A program made the position numbers and the translations under genes. The notes under the pieces are model-generated. The model was not told the DNA's origin. It saw only the letters and a list, made by a program, of their open reading frames with translations, and did not search any database. From Selenomonadaceae bacterium (GTDB lineage Bacteria > Bacillota > Negativicutes > Selenomonadales > Selenomonadaceae), in contig JAFUXN010000038.1 in assembly GCA_017477125.1 (NCBI GenBank), forward strand, positions 1-36,564: a stretch of DNA of 36,564 bases, given 5' to 3'. Positions 11,401 to 17,554 of this stretch are shown here, one piece after another; the first letter of the stretch is position 1; each line of letters begins with the position of its first letter.

Positions 11401-12198
11401 GAGGGAGACACCAACTCGCTCGAACTCACGGCGGGCAGCAAGCCCACGGAAGGTTTCGTGGTATCGGCATTGACCAGCACGAACTTCCACGTCAAGAAGT
11501 TCGCAGACAACGGCGCGATCGCCGAAGGCAAGGAAGTCGCAGTCGGCAACCTCACGTACAAGCTCAAGGAAGTCGACGGCAATGCGAACAACGGCTTTGA
11601 GTTGGTCGACGAAACCAGCACGTGGGCGAGAATGACCGCCGACGGCAAGAGCATCATGTACGTCGGTAACGGCAGCGATACCTCAAACTTCACGCTCACG
11701 TCCGGTAGCAAGTCGCTCGACACCAACTATGACTTCGTGCCTGACAAGATCGATGTGATTAATTTCGATTCGAAGACCAGTAAATTCTCGGTCACGTTCT
11801 TCGGTACGGAGAAGGATACAGGCGATCTTCGCTTCAATTTGGCGGCCAGCGTAACCGGTGACACTGTCGATACGTTCATCATCAAATTCGACGGCGACGC
11901 GGACGACAAGACCTACATCTTGAACAAAGACGGTAATAGCGGCTACAAGATTGCCGAAAGCGTGGCAGCTGATCAGACGACCACTCCGATGATGCCTTCC
12001 GACATCGACGATCTGATCAACTACGATAACAGCGCATCGTTCTCGAGCGATCTCGAATCGATCCTCGATACCAACGACAGCGGCGTGGCAGAGAACCTCA
12101 ACCTCTTCGATGCAAGCGACGAGCTCATGGGGGTTGCGACGAACGACAGAACCATAAGCGCACTCTCCACCAAGGCTCGCCACAAAGCACGCAAGTGA
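2431..12198 (+). CDS. Giant RTX-like two-repeat-type exported protein (3255 aa)
   Basis: A 3255-residue acidic, Gly/Ser/Thr/Asp-rich, Cys-poor protein without signal peptide or membrane segment. Residues 1 to about 1215 carry six degenerate RTX-type modules, each with a GGGT(V/I)xGG turn, a GGxGxD-like calcium-binding turn (for example YGGTGADQYDGGTGSDTY) and a G(K)DxIxxYxxGD strand. Residues about 1227-3110 carry about 13 copies of a different module marked by YxLAxxDGDxxNGYELL, then W...GWxY and ADGxPxGVxV. The start follows AAGGAAAGGA with a 10-base gap. It begins Met-Ala-Ser and ends RHKARK, as do its two downstream paralogs (RHQSKK, RHRRKK). It lacks their protease domain. A calcium-binding extracellular or surface adhesin-like role and type I secretion are inferences; no secretion genes are in the window. 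The reading frame is open throughout. Confidence 0.8.
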   Translation: MASSNVTLTGDYAGMIYDGKKLVVTSDFKGTNVTVPSSSDKSPIPGYKEGKTAGSTLDGGLTAAKLSVISVEGAAQALNISGGSKATSIYLGTGGGTVGGSTAVSDKFYGNTGTDTFRVAKGDAIGDGKETVKSGYGKGDLIIFEGASSDKLTFTDSVAKNQVVITNGSDKVTVYKNKDSGPISIQGGVDKKTIVYGVDGSTVTTDSKGTTLTIAKNAKGTLDASMMVSTAKNIDATKVTDAVYLIGNGNADNISIGTGGGTIYGGVAVKAGKNGGNNTYSATADNLYGNAKAESVTFLLDSLAGSDNIYNYKDGDTIKITDVVTKVLDFSNSKVLKDGGSGKDVAITYGKDGKSKLTIKTNTANRIVFDVNGTIQAYGSDLADGVSLNSARTALEISNSYDATNVSIEGWTNGLENESGSKVVDNNALKTLAPKLNTIDASKVTNKELGLYAQATIASVLKSGTKGASMYGGTGADQYDGGTGSDTYIVDVSKTVGKDVISTYGAGDVVVVNGITSTDTTVSLDSKGVIYFSSKKEDQKTNSVTVKNFKNTTKAAPVIVVDGRNSEILAVGSNAGAPTPRGLNVDSKSGISTTKDYDGVYSGTAVVGATINLSNRDIDTSVFDDETTKILDANAYGGTAKAINASVVADELTSLKIVGNAVTKNTIYLPNKTDKDTKDISVTVEGGSGADTFIGHTTTTKTTVTYISDSLGGKDVIEGYNEGDAIVLGVASLAAVSGLVNDTKLSEKGSDVTFTYDSKNSLTIKNAAGKTISFVDSKGNTYTYGYELPEGLSYDSKKTAINAGSSFEGMDEVLNLNNTTVSADHGYYYAGIKTVSLSGASETAYATVVGSSTVANEIYAPKGGSFLYGGDIDTKTKKATVDKLYGNEGTDVFAYKQGVGADVIGDAKKTVLAYNSEDFIYLGSDDATALTADELTFSDKKNVLTITYNGDKNSKLTVNKVATDTPVKIVLGTSVVGSEDSSEDVAGIEDYFVYGIDTRTFKADASTNLEKGNLVIGGGGTVGGGGVTTVVTNADGSTETKAFAAVNVKYVSSGIKNVSVGASDVVVSLVGGANALNVTTGAAGGTVEGGSNGTKSFADKFVSGGNTTFVIGKDTGGKDVINNYDPNNGDVLFFKDGMPTYVKFSSKSIVFAYSSDAKNSLTINAKSGTSFSSETNVRIRYNVLDKNGRVTSFQVNTYYGWDAKVTDFSKYGDFQRDEHWTKSGDKYIYIGQEGEQLKGTNYTLEGSSIVDADNNYEPDNIVIGPSNGSISFDNGNATDTYIDPVYNGFHVQGTAQYNGGTQTSLQAGHTFTANGTTYTLANVDGNADNGFELTKNGWVKLGTDSFTYIDTTADTASVNSTGALYTIQGAISDNASPGADNDPLGKFAIGASSKEIIITVASSETEIANSHIKLNDVFNTSNLKDIGSGLKNNFAYSNEFTVKTRTDTTTTLATYKLYDGDGNDANGYELLRTDIASAKHWTLETPYGTTKDIIARATAQKSGVGYWQYSDTTTGSTLVFEVNAAAGVKANDDGTPVGISVSGTTVHFDSSSFDISNVVFANDTKTGSETGAVHVSGLAVGTAISIDDTVYTLAEFDGDSSNGYELLKSTDGWTYDNGAWIYDGVKRYAADAKKSTIVAGLQFTISADASLQADEDGAPKDVKVYVDESNGMSTIDATGLKTAHIVGASATRDLITESGTTIFTFGNITTGDVRKTARIVGFDSETTAFTIGAGEYYLADLDSSTDAYELLPVNTNWKRTADGWVHYPDPEDPNDDDAYNFASRSSDITLTLTDKAGLLVFADANGAPMGVSVSGDQITIDETFGTVSSNTADNHKNSTQKVMLTSEQITLAGDVSINASGMHILGTSKNSSVAFGAGSTIQVGDAAPKQLANLDRDASNGYELLTTVAGWTFNNGEKSNATLPAYALGSWTFSSDTKVGENEAGLTFSVSEEASLLAVDVKGETDDDTVAAGVPGGIYVSIGEAASDATIYADSSIVSSSQLIFSDATAAAALFQTSTGVHFVGFADDDTVAVSNNKGANVAYYRVKELNGNNAAGFELLKVSDTDVWSLTANEDTSWKRAWTYADANVTLNTSSDANLLATADGRTFNLSVATGTNVTDTTISINQESSETATLNVEEYLTVTTTNVGSGTSIHFIGVDSNTTVSVYDGTTEGEGDDVEAVPRVYRFANMDANSDTKELLAYNENWRYYDSEITLANVAGGDDKSYTAGTWIYNKTFGEGASAVTFSMVLDSEVGLSGTFGARGSKTGIASADANGAPIGITINSDASGFGSLVLDFNADALNIKQAEGKTTSTTLFSHITLSSNTGIGATGIHIIGFDSGTTKFNLGAGDLSSEVYLAELDGDSSNGYELIRSNDQWTRTADGWTYTTDTVSFTLGTTLAADALGAPEGVTVVAGSSDGEVSNTLVIDVASVDSASLLNFVSFTPGSSAGLHVSLVGTVSEDSDWNGASFTSGTTTYTLAELDGDTSTGYELLITNDKGWALSTDSVTGARTWTYTSSVNDLSFDVGPATDGKGLKAGADGLPVGVTVATDTTGSRTSLVESYWITFSATDTGITELTTTSDQLKFNVAPTGINGIHIKGLADSNTDVVYTTDASKMFTIGEDTETKYYLANINNLTTNNGKLGTGEFLELLKNDDNWHRTESGWTFDGKNDADISFTLDSGNTTANLIMPASAENEGKPDGISVSALDDDNWLINVSTSAKVADGIIFSTDTSFNEYLHVSLSSANNVSEFTLRSYGTGDNPNTDTTYYVVNSDHNANNGKEFYLKDTDSSTGIWKRTEAGWDYFTSGTGITEADYTTTSPLAFSITILEGQDGYDGRDAGLSVPSGITVDTDTRYITFSGSTDYSAENVTLYSGRFSDTVTLSAEGALVFNSPHFIGNFNEGDTIKTSGNTPTTYYLYNADGNTENGLELTFNGWTSYTSGETKYYAFVQGENQIAGRNIGFILSNDDQNVFKPASDSYPSIAGVEGDTNSLELTAGSKPTEGFVVSALTSTNFHVKKFADNGAIAEGKEVAVGNLTYKLKEVDGNANNGFELVDETSTWARMTADGKSIMYVGNGSDTSNFTLTSGSKSLDTNYDFVPDKIDVINFDSKTSKFSVTFFGTEKDTGDLRFNLAASVTGDTVDTFIIKFDGDADDKTYILNKDGNSGYKIAESVAADQTTTPMMPSDIDDLINYDNSASFSSDLESILDTNDSGVAENLNLFDASDELMGVATNDRTISALSTKARHKARK
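2560..6060 (+). repeat. Six RTX/beta-roll-type modules in the first giant protein
   Basis: Six modules of roughly 180-210 residues begin near 2640, 3120, 3740, 4320, 4920 and 5570. Each runs: a strand ending in (V/I)GN or an equivalent, a glycine-rich GGGTxxGG turn, an (A)DKLYGN/GGxGADxF-like turn, a (G)GKDVIxxY strand, then LTIxxxxGKxIxxVDxxGxxYxYG. The same architecture fills the C-terminal halves of the two downstream paralogs, showing common descent. Calcium binding is inferred from the GGxGxD turns. Confidence 0.65.
6290..11690 (+). repeat. About 13 tandem copies of an unrecognised ~144-residue module
   Basis: Copies are recognised by a D(G)DxxxNGYELL-like core at about 6399, 6807, 7213, 7657, 8111, 8580, 9005, 9520, 9886, 10337, 10762, 11203 and 11573. 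Spacing is 366-515 bases, mean about 431. Each unit has a hydrophobic strand of the type GxHxxG(F/L), the core (for example LAELDGDSSNGYEL), a tryptophan pair (WxRTADGWxY) and an ADGxPxGVxV segment. The DGDxxNG core resembles acidic calcium-binding loops, but no known family name could be given. Confidence 0.65.
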
Positions 12199-12304
12199 TC
12201 CGACGTCGGCGGTCGACGCTCACACGTCAATGAATCACTCGAACAGATAACAATATACGATCGATTGCCCCGATGAATGAAACGTCGGCGGCGATCCGCT
12301 CAAA

Positions 12305-12339
12305 AAGCCTCGGAATAAAATCCGGGGCTTATTTTTTTT
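12305..12339 (+). terminator. Rho-independent terminator after the first giant gene
   Basis: A 10-pair stem, AAGCCTCGGA (12305-12314) with TCCGGGGCTT (12321-12330), contains one G-T pair and a 6-base loop and is followed by ATTTTTTTT. Confidence 0.85.
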
Positions 12340-12360
12340 GCCGACGAAAAAATTTTTTTA

Positions 12361-12390
12361 TTGACGCCGCTATTTTGGTCGATATAAAAT
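12361..12390 (+). promoter_or_regulatory. Predicted sigma-A promoter for the second giant gene
   Basis: TTGACG at 12361-12366 is followed after 16 bases by TATAAA at 12383-12388 (or TAAAAT at 12385-12390 with 18). It lies just beyond the terminator of the preceding gene, so the second giant gene is probably transcribed independently. Confidence 0.6.
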
Positions 12391-12455
12391 GTATATCAAT
12401 TTATTTCGTGTGCTCTATCGTTTATAGGGAAGTTTTTTCGAAAGGACTGATCTTC

Positions 12456-15400
12456 ATGGCAAGCACGCCCAAAACCACCACACATAATCTAAACGGAGCA
12501 ACCGTCTCGGGCTCGAAAGATGTGCGTGACCTCTTCGTCGCCACCTCCGCGTCCGGCACCATCTATAACTACGGCTCCGAAGATACGATTCAAATGAATG
12601 TCACCGGCTCGTCGGTCATCGATGGCACCGACGACGTTCAGCTCACCGGCTCCAACGGCACGGTCGTCGTCAAGAACGCCAAGGGTCGGACGCTCGGCAT
12701 CACCACCGACGGCACCACAACTTCTTATGCTTATTACGGCGGAAAGTACACCACCGCCCCGCAAGATGTCATCGAGAGCTTCATGGATTTGCTCCATGAC
12801 GGCAATGCGCTCGATGAGGCAATCAATGAGGTCAGCGACGGCACTTATACAACGATGAACGCTCTCATCAACGCCGCCGTCAGCGATTGCAGTTTGCATG
12901 GCGCAGATACTTTCCTCAGAGAGGATTGCGGGATCGTGCTCGGCAATGCGGACACGGGAGCGATCACGGGTTGGGACGCGGCAAACAGTGCAAAATCCAA
13001 AACCGCCATCTCCGTCGTGCCCGAGGACAGCCCCGCTTCGATCGACACCACCTTCACCGAAGACAGCTTCACCGCCAAGGACTTGACGTTTGTGCTCGAG
13101 AAGGAGTTCAGCAAACTCACCGCCGTCCAGCAGGGAATTTGGCAGGGACTTCATACCTGGTGGGCGGAGCAGTCGCTCGAGCTCATCGAAGAATCTTACG
13201 GCAGCGATTTCAGTTTCGACAACGCCGACGTGAAGACAATCACCGTCAGTTTCATCAACAAGAGCGGCGGCGCGCTCGCGGCGGTGCAGAATACCGCAAC
13301 CAACGGCGTGGTCTCTGCGCTCGAGCTTCGGATCAACATGAGCTACTACAAGAGTGTTGATCTCGATAACGTCAACGGCAAGAGCGCGAACGCAAGCGCA
13401 GGTTACCTCGACAGGACTCTCGCACACGAAATGACCCACGCGATCATGGCGGCAACCATCGCCAATTTCAACGATCTGCCGTCGTATATTAAAGAGGGCA
13501 TGGCGGAGCTCACGCACGGCATCGACGACGAGCGCGGCAATGATATCAGTAAGCTCGCCGCCGATCCTTCGAAACTGCTCAAGTCCCTTGCAACGGATAC
13601 CGAAACGGTTTCGGTGAGCGGCATCAACGCTCCGTCGTACGCGGGCGGCTACATTCTCTTGCGCTACATGGCGAATAAATTTGCATCGTTCACGAGCAGC
13701 AGCTCACCTCAAACGTCAGACAGCGGCTTCGTTTCCGATGAGGAGCTCATCGAGACGCCGAGCGCGCTCACTTACAACAGCGGCAGGACGGCGGTCACCG
13801 TCACAGCCAACTACACCGGAACGAGTTTGACGCCGGCGACTTACGGAGATGCAGTCACGGTCATCGACGCGACGAAAGCCGAGCAGGCGATATCGATCGT
13901 CGGCAATCCCACCAAGGCGACGACCATCAGCCTGAGCGCCAACGGCGGGACCGTGCTCGGAGGGACGGGAGCCGATAAACTCTACGGCGGCAAGGGCGTC
14001 GATGTGTATGAGTACTCGCTCGGCGGCGGCGCTGACGTGATCGGCAATACAAAAGACACCAATTCGCTCTACGAGGAGCAGGATAAAATCGTTGTGCTGT
14101 CGACCCTCTCGGCGGACGATGCCGCTCATTCTCTCGGATTCAAAGATGCCAAGAGTGCATTGACCATCACGTTCAAGGACAGTAAATCGTCCAAGCTCAC
14201 GGTCAATAAGAAATCTGCAACCACCCCCGTCACGATCGAGTTCCGTTCTCCCGAAGACGATAGCGTGATCACCACGATCAGCCACGGCGCTTCAATAGAC
14301 GGCGTCAAGCTCGACACGACAACTTATACCGCGATATCGGTGGGCGCCGATGTGGAAGAAGATACGATCGTCGATGCGGCGGCTATCAATTCGCAGATCA
14401 AGATCATCGACGCAACGAAGGCGACCGTTCCGACCTACCTTGCGGGCAATGTGCAGGCGACAACGATTTCTCTCGGTTCGGGCGGCGGCACGGTCACCGG
14501 CGGATATGATTACGTCAACGGCAAGTCGTTCAATGATGTGTTCTACGGCGGCGCCGGCGCTGATGTGTTTGTGTACTCCGTCGGCGGCGGCAATGATCAG
14601 ATCAATAATTACGACGGCAGGACGGATAAGATCGTCCTGCAGGGACTCGACTCTTCCATCAACACCATCACCGGTTCGGGCAGCAAAGTCAAGTACGAGG
14701 ATAAGGGCAGCAGTTTTGTCCTCACCTTCACCGACAGCAACAATAAGAAAAATACTCTCACCATCAACAGCCCGCTCAGCAAAGTGAACGTTTATAAAGA
14801 AGGCAGCGATGATGCACTGCTCAGTTACGGCGTCGAACTGCCCGATTACACCGGATATAACAAAAACAGGACGGCGGTCACGCTCGGCGCAAGCGTCAGT
14901 GATTCGGCGGAGGCTCAGGCTGCACTTATCTCAATCGATCTGGACGGTCAAGGTTATTCGGCAAATATCAAGGAGATCGATGCGTCGGCGTTTGTCGGCA
15001 CGGTCAATCTCGTCGGCAACGCCAAGGCTGATGCGCTCAAGTCCGCAATCGGAGGCGGCACGCTCGAGGGCGGTTACGATGCCGCCAATAAAAAGGCAAC
15101 CGCCGATAAACTTTACGGCAGTTCGGGTTCCGATACCTTTGTCTATCGTTTGGTCAAAGGCATTGGCGGCGGTTCGGATGTCATCGGCGGCGACGCCAAA
15201 TATTCTCTCGGCAATTACCAGGAGCACGATGCGATCTATATCACCAGCGGCACGGGATTGTCGAAAGCCGACCTCACCATCACCGACAAAAGCGGTGCGC
15301 TGACCGTTAAGTTCAAAGGCGATTCCAAATCTCAACTGACGATCAATAAGGCGTCGGATTCCACGCCCGTCAAGTTCTACCTCGGCAGTAGCGATACCGC

Positions 15401-17399
15401 TCTCGAAGATATCACCGACAGCTTCACCTACGGCGTGATGCCCGACGGCGCAAGGTTCGGAACCAAGAAGGATAAAACCGATTACACCACGCTGGTGCTC
15501 ACGTCCACACTTGAGGCGGACAATAATATCGACGTGTCCAACATCAATTCGCAGATCAAAACGATCGACTCGACGAAGGCAACCGTCCCGACTTATGTCG
15601 TCGGCAACGCCAACGCCAATGCCGTGTCGCTCGGAGCGTACGGCGGCACTGTCGACGGAGGAGCCGGCAACGATAAGATTTTCGGCAACTCGGCAACGAC
15701 GGCGAGCACAACCTTCGTCTACACCCTCGGCGACGGCAATGACGAGATCAATTTCTTCGACGGCACGAAAGATATCATCTCAATCGGCGGCTACACCAAA
15801 GCCATCAACACGTCGGATAAGAGCGTGTTCAAGGACAGCGGCAAGGACATCACCTTGACGCTCTCCTCCGGCACGACCAAGGGCAAGCTCACGATCAAAA
15901 ACGTGACGGGCGAGCTCAAGATCATCGGCGAGGACGCGGACGGCAATGCGATCACGTTGCTCGACTACGGCAAAAATTTGCCCGACTCGACGAACATGAT
16001 CTATAACAGCGGCAAGACGGCAATGACAATCGGGAGTGCGGCGGAGCTCGACGGCGTCGATACGTTCAAGTTGAGCGATTACGGCATCAACCTCAAGGAG
16101 ATCGATGCATCTCGTTACTCGTCGACCGGCTTGCATCTGATCGCCGCCGACGGTAAAGCCAATATACTCCGCGCGGGTTCTGCGGACTCGACGCTCGAGG
16201 GCGGCACCGGTAAAGATAAACTCTACGGCAATTCGGGCTCAGATACCTTCGTCTATTCGGTCAAGACGGGGAGCGGCGATGAAATTTACAGCCTCGACGG
16301 TTCGCAGGGCGACGAGATCATTCTGCTCGGCTACAGCAAAGACACCATCAATACCGCCGATAAACAGCAGTTCGCCGACAACGGCAAGGACATCAATTTG
16401 ATATTCGACGGCACCAAGCTCGTGCTCAAGAATCCGACGGGACAGCTCAACGTTTATAAAGGTTCGCTCGATGCCGACGGCAATATCGTCAAGGGCGACG
16501 CGGTGTTGAGCTACGATCAAAATTTGCCCGAAGGTCTCGATTACAATGTCGGCAAGACCACGCTGACGTTCAACAGCACAATTGAAGGCGGAACCGACGA
16601 TTACACCGTCGATGCTTCGGTGAAGAACGCTTACTCGGTTAAGCTCACGACCATCAACGCGTCGCTCTACGGAGGCGCGGTTGAGCTCGTCGGCAACGAC
16701 GCGAACAATTTGCTCTACGCGAGTAAGGGCGGCAGCACTCTCAACGGAGGCAAAGGCGGCGATAAGCTCTACGGCGGTGCGAGCTCTGATACTTTCGTCT
16801 ACAACAACGACGGCAGTAAAGATATAGTCTACAACTTCGACGCGGCAATGGACGTGATCAAAGTCGATGAGCCGAAGAAAGCGGGCGGGCTCGTCGCAAC
16901 TTATAACGGCAAGACGCTGGTATTGACTTACACCGATAAGAACGGCAGTTTGACCATCAACGGCAAGGAGACCGAAAAGAAAAACAAGTACGCCGAGCTC
17001 GACACGTCGACGACGATTTCAATTCAGATCGGCGACGATGAGGTTCACACTTATCAATTCGTCGATACCAAAATGAAGAATGTTGCGCTCAGCGCGAGCA
17101 TTGATTCGAAGTATGCGATAGTCGACGGCGGCGTTGACGACGGTGATGCCGACGCGGATACGGATACCGATACCGATGCCGACACCAATGAGATGTTGGC
17201 TCAAGCGCCGGGCTCGGGAACGTATTGGTTCGAGGAGACGGTTGATGACGCGGCTCAGTCGAACGAGCTCGGGGAGATCATAACGGCGGCGGAGCCGATC
17301 GACTTTGCGGTTGATACTCTCGACTTCAATGAGCTCAATAAGAAATTCGATCACGCGTTGGTGGCAAACTCCGGTGCTCGGCACCAATCCAAAAAATAA
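12456..17399 (+). CDS. RTX-like protein with HExxH zinc-protease-like domain (1647 aa)
   Basis: A 1647-residue protein. The frame is open further upstream, but the terminator and promoter lie there; the ATG at 12456 follows GAAAGGA by 9 bases and gives the Met-Ala-Ser start shared with both neighbours. Residues about 100-480 form a gluzincin-like metallopeptidase domain: HEMTH at 324-328 with two downstream glutamates in KEGMAEL (347, 351), and an upstream DTGAITGWDA segment. The pattern resembles flagellinolysin- or collagenase-type families; exact membership is uncertain. Residues about 490-1560 carry six RTX-type modules with DKLYGG/GGxGADxF turns. The C-terminus has an Asp-rich run followed by YWFEE, then ends RHQSKK. 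There is no signal peptide. It is probably an exported calcium-dependent protease or adhesin; export route and substrate are unknown. Confidence 0.8.
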   Translation: MASTPKTTTHNLNGATVSGSKDVRDLFVATSASGTIYNYGSEDTIQMNVTGSSVIDGTDDVQLTGSNGTVVVKNAKGRTLGITTDGTTTSYAYYGGKYTTAPQDVIESFMDLLHDGNALDEAINEVSDGTYTTMNALINAAVSDCSLHGADTFLREDCGIVLGNADTGAITGWDAANSAKSKTAISVVPEDSPASIDTTFTEDSFTAKDLTFVLEKEFSKLTAVQQGIWQGLHTWWAEQSLELIEESYGSDFSFDNADVKTITVSFINKSGGALAAVQNTATNGVVSALELRINMSYYKSVDLDNVNGKSANASAGYLDRTLAHEMTHAIMAATIANFNDLPSYIKEGMAELTHGIDDERGNDISKLAADPSKLLKSLATDTETVSVSGINAPSYAGGYILLRYMANKFASFTSSSSPQTSDSGFVSDEELIETPSALTYNSGRTAVTVTANYTGTSLTPATYGDAVTVIDATKAEQAISIVGNPTKATTISLSANGGTVLGGTGADKLYGGKGVDVYEYSLGGGADVIGNTKDTNSLYEEQDKIVVLSTLSADDAAHSLGFKDAKSALTITFKDSKSSKLTVNKKSATTPVTIEFRSPEDDSVITTISHGASIDGVKLDTTTYTAISVGADVEEDTIVDAAAINSQIKIIDATKATVPTYLAGNVQATTISLGSGGGTVTGGYDYVNGKSFNDVFYGGAGADVFVYSVGGGNDQINNYDGRTDKIVLQGLDSSINTITGSGSKVKYEDKGSSFVLTFTDSNNKKNTLTINSPLSKVNVYKEGSDDALLSYGVELPDYTGYNKNRTAVTLGASVSDSAEAQAALISIDLDGQGYSANIKEIDASAFVGTVNLVGNAKADALKSAIGGGTLEGGYDAANKKATADKLYGSSGSDTFVYRLVKGIGGGSDVIGGDAKYSLGNYQEHDAIYITSGTGLSKADLTITDKSGALTVKFKGDSKSQLTINKASDSTPVKFYLGSSDTALEDITDSFTYGVMPDGARFGTKKDKTDYTTLVLTSTLEADNNIDVSNINSQIKTIDSTKATVPTYVVGNANANAVSLGAYGGTVDGGAGNDKIFGNSATTASTTFVYTLGDGNDEINFFDGTKDIISIGGYTKAINTSDKSVFKDSGKDITLTLSSGTTKGKLTIKNVTGELKIIGEDADGNAITLLDYGKNLPDSTNMIYNSGKTAMTIGSAAELDGVDTFKLSDYGINLKEIDASRYSSTGLHLIAADGKANILRAGSADSTLEGGTGKDKLYGNSGSDTFVYSVKTGSGDEIYSLDGSQGDEIILLGYSKDTINTADKQQFADNGKDINLIFDGTKLVLKNPTGQLNVYKGSLDADGNIVKGDAVLSYDQNLPEGLDYNVGKTTLTFNSTIEGGTDDYTVDASVKNAYSVKLTTINASLYGGAVELVGNDANNLLYASKGGSTLNGGKGGDKLYGGASSDTFVYNNDGSKDIVYNFDAAMDVIKVDEPKKAGGLVATYNGKTLVLTYTDKNGSLTINGKETEKKNKYAELDTSTTISIQIGDDEVHTYQFVDTKMKNVALSASIDSKYAIVDGGVDDGDADADTDTDTDADTNEMLAQAPGSGTYWFEETVDDAAQSNELGEIITAAEPIDFAVDTLDFNELNKKFDHALVANSGARHQSKK
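13740..17000 (+). repeat. Six RTX-type modules in the second giant protein
   Basis: Modules of about 165-200 residues with glycine turns near 13950, 14490, 15060, 15650, 16200 and 16740. Each shows an LVGN/LAGN-type strand, GGTxxGG, DKLYGG or YGGAGADVF, a G(N)DxIxxxDG strand and a closing LTI...LPxxxxYNxGKTAxTx segment. They align with modules in both neighbouring genes. Confidence 0.65.
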
Positions 17400-17427
17400 T
17401 TTCCGTCGGCGAATTGCGATCAACGGC

Positions 17428-17475
17428 AGGGCGAGCGTCCTTTGCATGGGGCGCCCGCCCTTTTTATTTTTGATC
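17428..17475 (+). terminator. Probable terminator after the second giant gene
   Basis: AGGGCG (17428-17433) pairs with CGCCCT (17456-17461) within a longer GC-rich imperfect hairpin, followed by TTTTTATTTTT. Its GGGCGAGC and GCGCCC parts also occur, in inverted orientation, in the hairpin array at the right end of the window (36169-36480). Confidence 0.75.
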
Positions 17476-17481
17476 CAACGC

Positions 17482-17511
17482 TTGACTTAGAGTTGGTTCA
17501 ATCGATACAAT
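17482..17511 (+). promoter_or_regulatory. Predicted sigma-A promoter for the third giant gene
   Basis: TTGACT at 17482-17487 and TACAAT at 17506-17511, spaced by 18 bases, lie between the terminator and the ribosome site AGGAG at 17541-17545. Confidence 0.6.
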
Positions 17512-17554
17512 AAATTACTATCCAATCGGCATCTGTTGAAAGGAGTGTTGTCCG

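Noticed and set aside
12273-12455. Upstream in-frame start for the second giant gene
   Set aside because: The extension would translate the preceding terminator and the promoter; the ATG at 12456 has a proper ribosome site and the shared MAS start.
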